Below are positions 60,551-64,000 of a stretch of DNA of 64,000 bases, one piece after another. Source of the DNA: Arhodomonas sp051195215. GTDB lineage: Bacteria > Pseudomonadota > Gammaproteobacteria > Nitrococcales > Nitrococcaceae. The position numbers were made by a program, and so were the translations under genes. The stretch lies in assembly GCF_051195215.1 (NCBI RefSeq), contig NZ_JBNAZM010000004.1:62001-126000 (forward strand). Direction: 5' to 3'. Below the pieces are notes generated by a model. The model had not been told where the DNA came from, searched no databases, and saw only the letters and a list, made by a program, of their open reading frames with translations. The first letter of the stretch is position 1, and each line of letters opens with the position of its first letter.

Positions 60551-61530
60551 TGCCGGTCGCGCGCCCGCCGCGGTTCTGGTTCGAGCCGTCGCCGGTGGCG
60601 GCGGCCCTGGTGCCGCTGGCGTGGCTGTTCCGTGGTATCACCCGCTTGCGACGTGCCTACTGGCGGAGCCGATCGGTCGCTTGTGGTGCGCCCGTGATCG
60701 TGGTCGGCAACCTTGTCGTCGGCGGTGCCGGCAAAACGCCCCTGGTCATCCATCTGGCCCAGCGCGCTACCGAGCGGGGCTGGTCTCCAGGTATCGTGCT
60801 GCGCGGCTATGGTGGCCGTGCCACGCACTGGCCACAGTGGGTGACGGCGGACAGCGACCCGCGGATGGTGGGGGATGAAGCGGTGTTGATCGCGCGGCGT
60901 ACCGGGGAGGCGGTGGCGGCGGGGTCCGACCGGGTCGCCGCAGCGCGGCTGCTCGTGGCCGCGGGCTGCGATCTGGTGATCAGCGATGACGGGTTGCAAC
61001 ACTACCGCTTGCGGCGTGACCGGGAGATCGTCGTGGTCGATGGTGACCATGGTCTGGGCAATCGCCGGTGTCTGCCGGCAGGGCCATTGCGTGAACCCCC
61101 GCAGCGCCTCGCGTCGGTGGACCTGATCATCGCCCGGGGGCATGCATGGCCGCAGGCGAGGGGTGTCTACGAGCTCGCCACCGCCGGCTTCGCCGCTGTT
61201 GGGGGCGCCAGGACCTCGCCAGCACCCGAACGCGGGCAACGTGTGCATGCTGTGGCCGGCATCGGCGATCCGGAGCGTTTTTTCGCGACACTGCGGACGC
61301 TGGGCCTCGAGCCGGTGCCGCATGCGTTCGCCGATCATCATGTTTTCTCCCCGGCGGATCTCGCATTCGAGGAACCCCTGCCGGTAGTGATGACGGAAAA
61401 GGACGCGGTAAAGTGCGCAGCCTTTGCACCACCGGGCTGCTGGTATCTGCCAGTGAGCGCCCGCCCGGATGCCCGGGCGGGCGTCGCGCTCGATGAGCTT
61501 CTCGACAGCCTGGTGGGATACGGGAGCTGA
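60550..61530 (+). CDS. lpxK: Tetraacyldisaccharide 4'-kinase LpxK
   Basis: A 326-residue inner-membrane-associated kinase adding the 4'-phosphate of lipid A. An N-terminal amphipathic segment precedes the P-loop VVGNLVVGGAGKTPLVIHLA. VLRGYGGR, VGDEAVLIARRTG and LVISDDGLQHYRLRRDREIVVVD give the catalytic core; FADHHVFSPADL and VMTEKDAVKC follow. GTG start shares one base with the msbA stop. Confidence 0.95.
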   Translation: MPVARPPRFWFEPSPVAAALVPLAWLFRGITRLRRAYWRSRSVACGAPVIVVGNLVVGGAGKTPLVIHLAQRATERGWSPGIVLRGYGGRATHWPQWVTADSDPRMVGDEAVLIARRTGEAVAAGSDRVAAARLLVAAGCDLVISDDGLQHYRLRRDREIVVVDGDHGLGNRRCLPAGPLREPPQRLASVDLIIARGHAWPQARGVYELATAGFAAVGGARTSPAPERGQRVHAVAGIGDPERFFATLRTLGLEPVPHAFADHHVFSPADLAFEEPLPVVMTEKDAVKCAAFAPPGCWYLPVSARPDARAGVALDELLDSLVGYGS

Positions 61531-61531
61531 C

Positions 61532-62275
61532 ATGACGGGTTTCATTGTGGTCATTCCGGCGCGCTATGCGTCCACGCGCCTGCCGGGTAAGCCCCTGATC
61601 GACCTGGCGGGGCGTCCCATGATCGAGCATGTGATCGCTCGCGGACTCGATAGTGGTGCCGAGCGGGTGATCGTGGCAACCGACGACGAGCGCGTCGAGG
61701 CTGCTTGCGTCGGCGCGGAGGTCATGCGCACGCGTGACGATCACCCGACGGGCACCGATCGTCTGGCCGAGGTGGTGACGCGACTGGGGGTGCCGGACGA
61801 TTGCGTCGTGGTCAATCTGCAGGGAGACGAGCCGCTGATGCCGCCGGCGCTTCTACGTCAGGTGGCGGCGTCGCTGGAGGCCCATGAAGATGCGGCTATG
61901 GCGACGCTTGCCGTGCCGCTGGCGGCCGATGCGGTGGCCAATCCGAACCTGGTCAAGGTCGTCACCGACCGCCACGGCTACGCACTGTATTTCAGCCGCG
62001 CGCCCATTCCGTACGATCGCGACGGCTCCGCGCAGGCATGCGTATACCGCCTGCACGTGGGTGTCTATGCGTATCGTGCGGAATTCCTGCGCCGCTACCC
62101 CGGGCTGCCCGCGTGCGGCCTGGAGGCCGCCGAGCAGCTGGAACAGCTGCGCGCGCTGTGGCACGGCTACCGCATCCATGTAGCGGAAGCACCGGCGCTG
62201 CCCGGGCACGGGGTGGATACTGCCGACGATGTGATCCTGGTGGAAGCAGCGCTCAAAGCAGACCGAGGCGGGTGA
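61532..62275 (+). CDS. kdsB: 3-deoxy-manno-octulosonate cytidylyltransferase
   Basis: A 247-residue enzyme making CMP-Kdo for LPS core synthesis. VVIPARYASTRLPGKPLIDLAGRPMIEHV is the nucleotide-binding start; RTRDDHPTGTDRLAEV, NLQGDEPLMPP, YFSRAPIPYDRD and LEAAEQLEQLRALWHGYRIHV are typical of KdsB. It follows lpxK by one base. In many relatives a small Trm112-like gene lies between them; it is absent here. Confidence 0.96.
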   Translation: MTGFIVVIPARYASTRLPGKPLIDLAGRPMIEHVIARGLDSGAERVIVATDDERVEAACVGAEVMRTRDDHPTGTDRLAEVVTRLGVPDDCVVVNLQGDEPLMPPALLRQVAASLEAHEDAAMATLAVPLAADAVANPNLVKVVTDRHGYALYFSRAPIPYDRDGSAQACVYRLHVGVYAYRAEFLRRYPGLPACGLEAAEQLEQLRALWHGYRIHVAEAPALPGHGVDTADDVILVEAALKADRGG

Positions 62276-62501
62276 GCAGGGGTGTCACCCGGCCGGGCGC
62301 TTCGAATACCGGAATCGTCCAGAGGCCAGGCGCGCGTCGTGCGGACTGCCCGAACTGATCCCGCTGGGGCCCGGCCACATGGGGTTCGCCGAGCACGAGG
62401 GCGGGGCCTTCGGCAATGACGTCCACGACTCGCAGGGTGCGCCCCTGGTAGGTTACCTCGCGGCCGATCAGCGCTTCGAGGTCTTGCAGGCTCGGGTCCA
62501 A
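62253..62501 (-). CDS. Small conserved-looking protein of unknown function, TTG start
   Basis: About 82 residues. The likely start is TTG at 62499-62501, with GGAG eight bases upstream; a second TTG lies at 62519. The sequence (LQDLEALIGREVTYQGRTLRVVDVIAEGPALVLGEP, FGQSARRAPGLWTIPVF) has well-formed beta strands and no signal peptide. It overlaps the 3' end of kdsB by 23 bases on the opposite strand and is divergent from the tyrosine phosphatase. I do not recognise a family with certainty. Confidence 0.55.
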   Translation of the reverse strand: MDPSLQDLEALIGREVTYQGRTLRVVDVIAEGPALVLGEPHVAGPQRDQFGQSARRAPGLWTIPVFEAPGRVTPLLTRLGLL

Positions 62502-62539
62502 AGCCGCTGCTCCGTTCAAGACTCTAGCTGGAGATATCG

Positions 62540-63016
62540 ATGATACGCGTTTTATTCGTTTGCACCGGCAACATCTGTCGCTCACCGACGGCGGAAGGGG
62601 TATTCCGACGGCTCGTCGAGGCAGCCGGCTTGGCAGCGGAAATCGATGTGGACTCGGCCGGAACCCACGGGTTTCACGTCGGCCGCGCGCCGGACGCACG
62701 GGCCCGGGAGGCGGCTGCGCGGCGCGGTGTGGATATCAGCGATCTGCGCGCCCGCCAGGTGGACGCTTACGATTTCGAGGGCTTCGATTACATCCTTACG
62801 ATGGATGAGGGCAATCTCGGGATCCTGCTGGCCGACGCGCCGCCGTCCGCGCACAAGCGCATTCACCCCTTCCTGGATTTCGCGCCTCATCGCACGGAGT
62901 CGGAGGTGCCGGACCCGTACTACGGCGGTCGGGACGGCTTCGACCACGTTCTGGGTCTGGTCGAGGACGCGGCAGAAGGGCTGCTGGCGGAAATCCGTCG
63001 CGAGCACCATCTATAA
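62540..63016 (+). CDS. Low-molecular-weight protein-tyrosine phosphatase
   Basis: A 158-residue phosphatase. The active-site loop VCTGNICRSPTAEG starts at residue 7 with C8 and R14; the general-acid loop is VPDPYYGG near residue 125. It is located after kdsB, as in other gammaproteobacteria, and stands alone before a strong hairpin. Confidence 0.95.
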   Translation: MIRVLFVCTGNICRSPTAEGVFRRLVEAAGLAAEIDVDSAGTHGFHVGRAPDARAREAAARRGVDISDLRARQVDAYDFEGFDYILTMDEGNLGILLADAPPSAHKRIHPFLDFAPHRTESEVPDPYYGGRDGFDHVLGLVEDAAEGLLAEIRREHHL

Positions 63017-63080
63017 GAACGCTGTCCGCGACGGCTGACCCACGAAAGCGACGTCAAGCGCGATCGGATTCGGCAACAGG

Positions 63081-63104
63081 ACGGGCCGCCCGCGGGCGGC
63101 CCGT
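63081..63104. terminator. Perfect 24-base palindrome between the phosphatase and rne
   Basis: ACGGGCCGCCCG and CGGGCGGCCCGT are complementary with no loop bases. It lies in the gap where the two genes converge. It lacks a T-run on both strands but the position supports a shared terminator. Confidence 0.6.
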
Positions 63105-63110
63105 CAGCAT

Positions 63111-63127
63111 GCCGGGATAATCCCGGC
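63111..63127. terminator. Second hairpin near the end of rne
   Basis: GCCGGGA (63111-63117) and TCCCGGC (63121-63127) pair around TAA, 19 bases beyond the rne stop on the minus strand. It may work with the neighbouring palindrome. Confidence 0.45.
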
Positions 63128-63145
63128 TGACAAGGGTGGTTGCCG

Positions 63146-64000
63146 CTATTGCGAGCGCTGGTTTTGCGGGGTTTCGCCGGAAGCGGTTTCGGGCTGCTCC
63201 CCGACTGCTTGATCGTCGCCGCTCGTCCGCGCCGCCGATTCACCGGTGCCGGGCTCTTCCTTCCCGTCCACGCTGTCCTCGACCTGCTCGGCGGCCGCTG
63301 CGGCGCCCAGGGCGTTATCAGCATCCGAATGGCCCACCGGCTTGCGTTCCACCTCTGAATCGGTCGGCGTCTCCGGGGGTACCGTTTCCTGCTTGCCCCC
63401 GGCGGCGCTGTCCGACGTTTCGTTGGTTGTTGTATCCGTCGTCGCCGGCTCGTCCGCCACGGTGGGCGCCGCAGGGGATGGAGCAGCCGGCGGATGCGGT
63501 TGTTCCTGCGGGCTAGGTGTTTCCTGGCTGGAGGTCCCGGCAGTCACGGGTTCCTTCGCCGTGGTGTCGGCGTCGGCACTTGCCGCCTGCGTTGCAGGAA
63601 TGCGCGGGCGCCCGGGCCAGCGGCGTGGATCGTCCGCTTTGCGGCTCTTGCGGGTGTCGCCCTTGCTCCTGTCGGCGTCGGTGCCTTGTGCGCTCGCGTT
63701 TTTGGGTTTCTTGGGCGCGCGCGCCTGCTCGGGCTTGTCCTTACTGGCCGTATCCCCGCTCTCGGTCTGCGAGGTGGTCGCCGCCGTGGGGCGGTCCGTC
63801 TCGCCCGCGTCGCCGGATTTGGCCGCGACCTCGTCATCATGGTCCGGTTTCGTGTCCGCTTTGCTGGCGGCCTCGCCGGACTGCTCCTTTGCGGAGCCGG
63901 AATCGGCTTCCGTGCCTTGGCCGTTGCGATTGCTGCGGCGACGGCGACGGCCCCCACGCCGCCCACGCCGGCTGCGTCCTGAGCTGCTGGTTCCGTTGCG
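63146..64000 (-). CDS. rne: Ribonuclease E, C-terminal region (runs off the right edge)
   Basis: About 284 residues of the C-terminal half lie in the window; the N-terminal catalytic part is outside. At the edge is a strongly basic stretch (63926-63976, RSRRGRRGGRRRRRSNR) like the arginine-rich RNA-binding region of RNase E. A long low-complexity tail rich in Asp, Glu, Thr, Ala and Pro follows, broken by a second basic patch (DDPRRWPGRPRIP). This intrinsically disordered scaffold normally binds degradosome partners. Its place next to the tyrosine phosphatase fits the gammaproteobacterial rne locus. Confidence 0.8.
   Translation of the reverse strand, partial: RNGTSSSGRSRRGRRGGRRRRRSNRNGQGTEADSGSAKEQSGEAASKADTKPDHDDEVAAKSGDAGETDRPTAATTSQTESGDTASKDKPEQARAPKKPKNASAQGTDADRSKGDTRKSRKADDPRRWPGRPRIPATQAASADADTTAKEPVTAGTSSQETPSPQEQPHPPAAPSPAAPTVADEPATTDTTTNETSDSAAGGKQETVPPETPTDSEVERKPVGHSDADNALGAAAAAEQVEDSVDGKEEPGTGESAARTSGDDQAVGEQPETASGETPQNQRSQ

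Overview
The window is a GC-rich, densely coded stretch of a gammaproteobacterial chromosome. The identification rests on gene content: gammaproteobacterial housekeeping genes (mfd, lolC/lolD, comEC, msbA-lpxK-kdsB, rne, csiV next to mfd, dusA, sfsA) in an order close to that known from Pseudomonas. The lone LolC and the cyanophycin, polyamine and TelA/OmpA gene sets suggest a relative outside Pseudomonas, perhaps of the Ectothiorhodospiraceae/Chromatiales type; that placement is inference. I see no rRNA, recognisable tRNA, CRISPR array, insertion sequence or prophage. All genes look intact except the two cut by the window edges.

Layout. (1) 1-1061: lipoprotein fragment, a secreted L,D-transpeptidase and a glutaredoxin-like protein. 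(2) 1402-5386: an orphan secreted protein, then a compact accessory cluster of nucleotidyltransferase, PqqD-like protein, HprK-like kinase and a small Tat-signal protein with an internal repeat. (3) 5579-11331: a six-gene minus-strand operon encoding TelA, an OmpA-like protein, a substrate-binding-protein/OmpA fusion, a VWA lipoprotein, a glycine-betaine-type binding protein and an XpaC-like protein. This is probably an envelope system and is the most unusual block. (4) 11844-22774: dusA, tatD, a chain of overlapping genes (acyl-CoA ligase, thiD, Rrf2 regulator, ferredoxin), ispG, TPR lipoprotein, GST, TetR regulator, mazG, and a cytochrome P460 with a beta-propeller protein.

(5) 22873-31366: lactate oxidation (lutABC, with a GntR-type operator upstream), phhB, moaC, a carboxymuconolactone-decarboxylase-like protein with an AEC transporter, and the divergent acetoacetyl-CoA synthetase / 3-hydroxybutyrate dehydrogenase pair for ketone-body or PHB-derived carbon. 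(6) 31534-37634: DUF1499, SDR, gpmA, a thioesterase-like protein, CYTH phosphatase, a second L,D-transpeptidase, nagZ, and the purine salvage pair hpt and methylthioinosine phosphorylase.

(7) 37776-42445: cyanophycinase, cyanophycin synthetase and isoaspartyl dipeptidase, which together cover synthesis and complete breakdown of a nitrogen storage polymer. (8) 42693-51782: csiV and mfd, then a plus-strand operon of bioA, a GNAT acetyltransferase, a thermospermine-synthase-like aminopropyltransferase, agmatinase and an acetylpolyamine-deacetylase-like protein. (9) 51788-64000: a small periplasmic protein, sfsA, lolC-lolD, DUF2062, comEC, exbB-exbD, msbA, lpxK, kdsB, a small conserved protein, a low-molecular-weight tyrosine phosphatase, and the C-terminal tail of RNase E.
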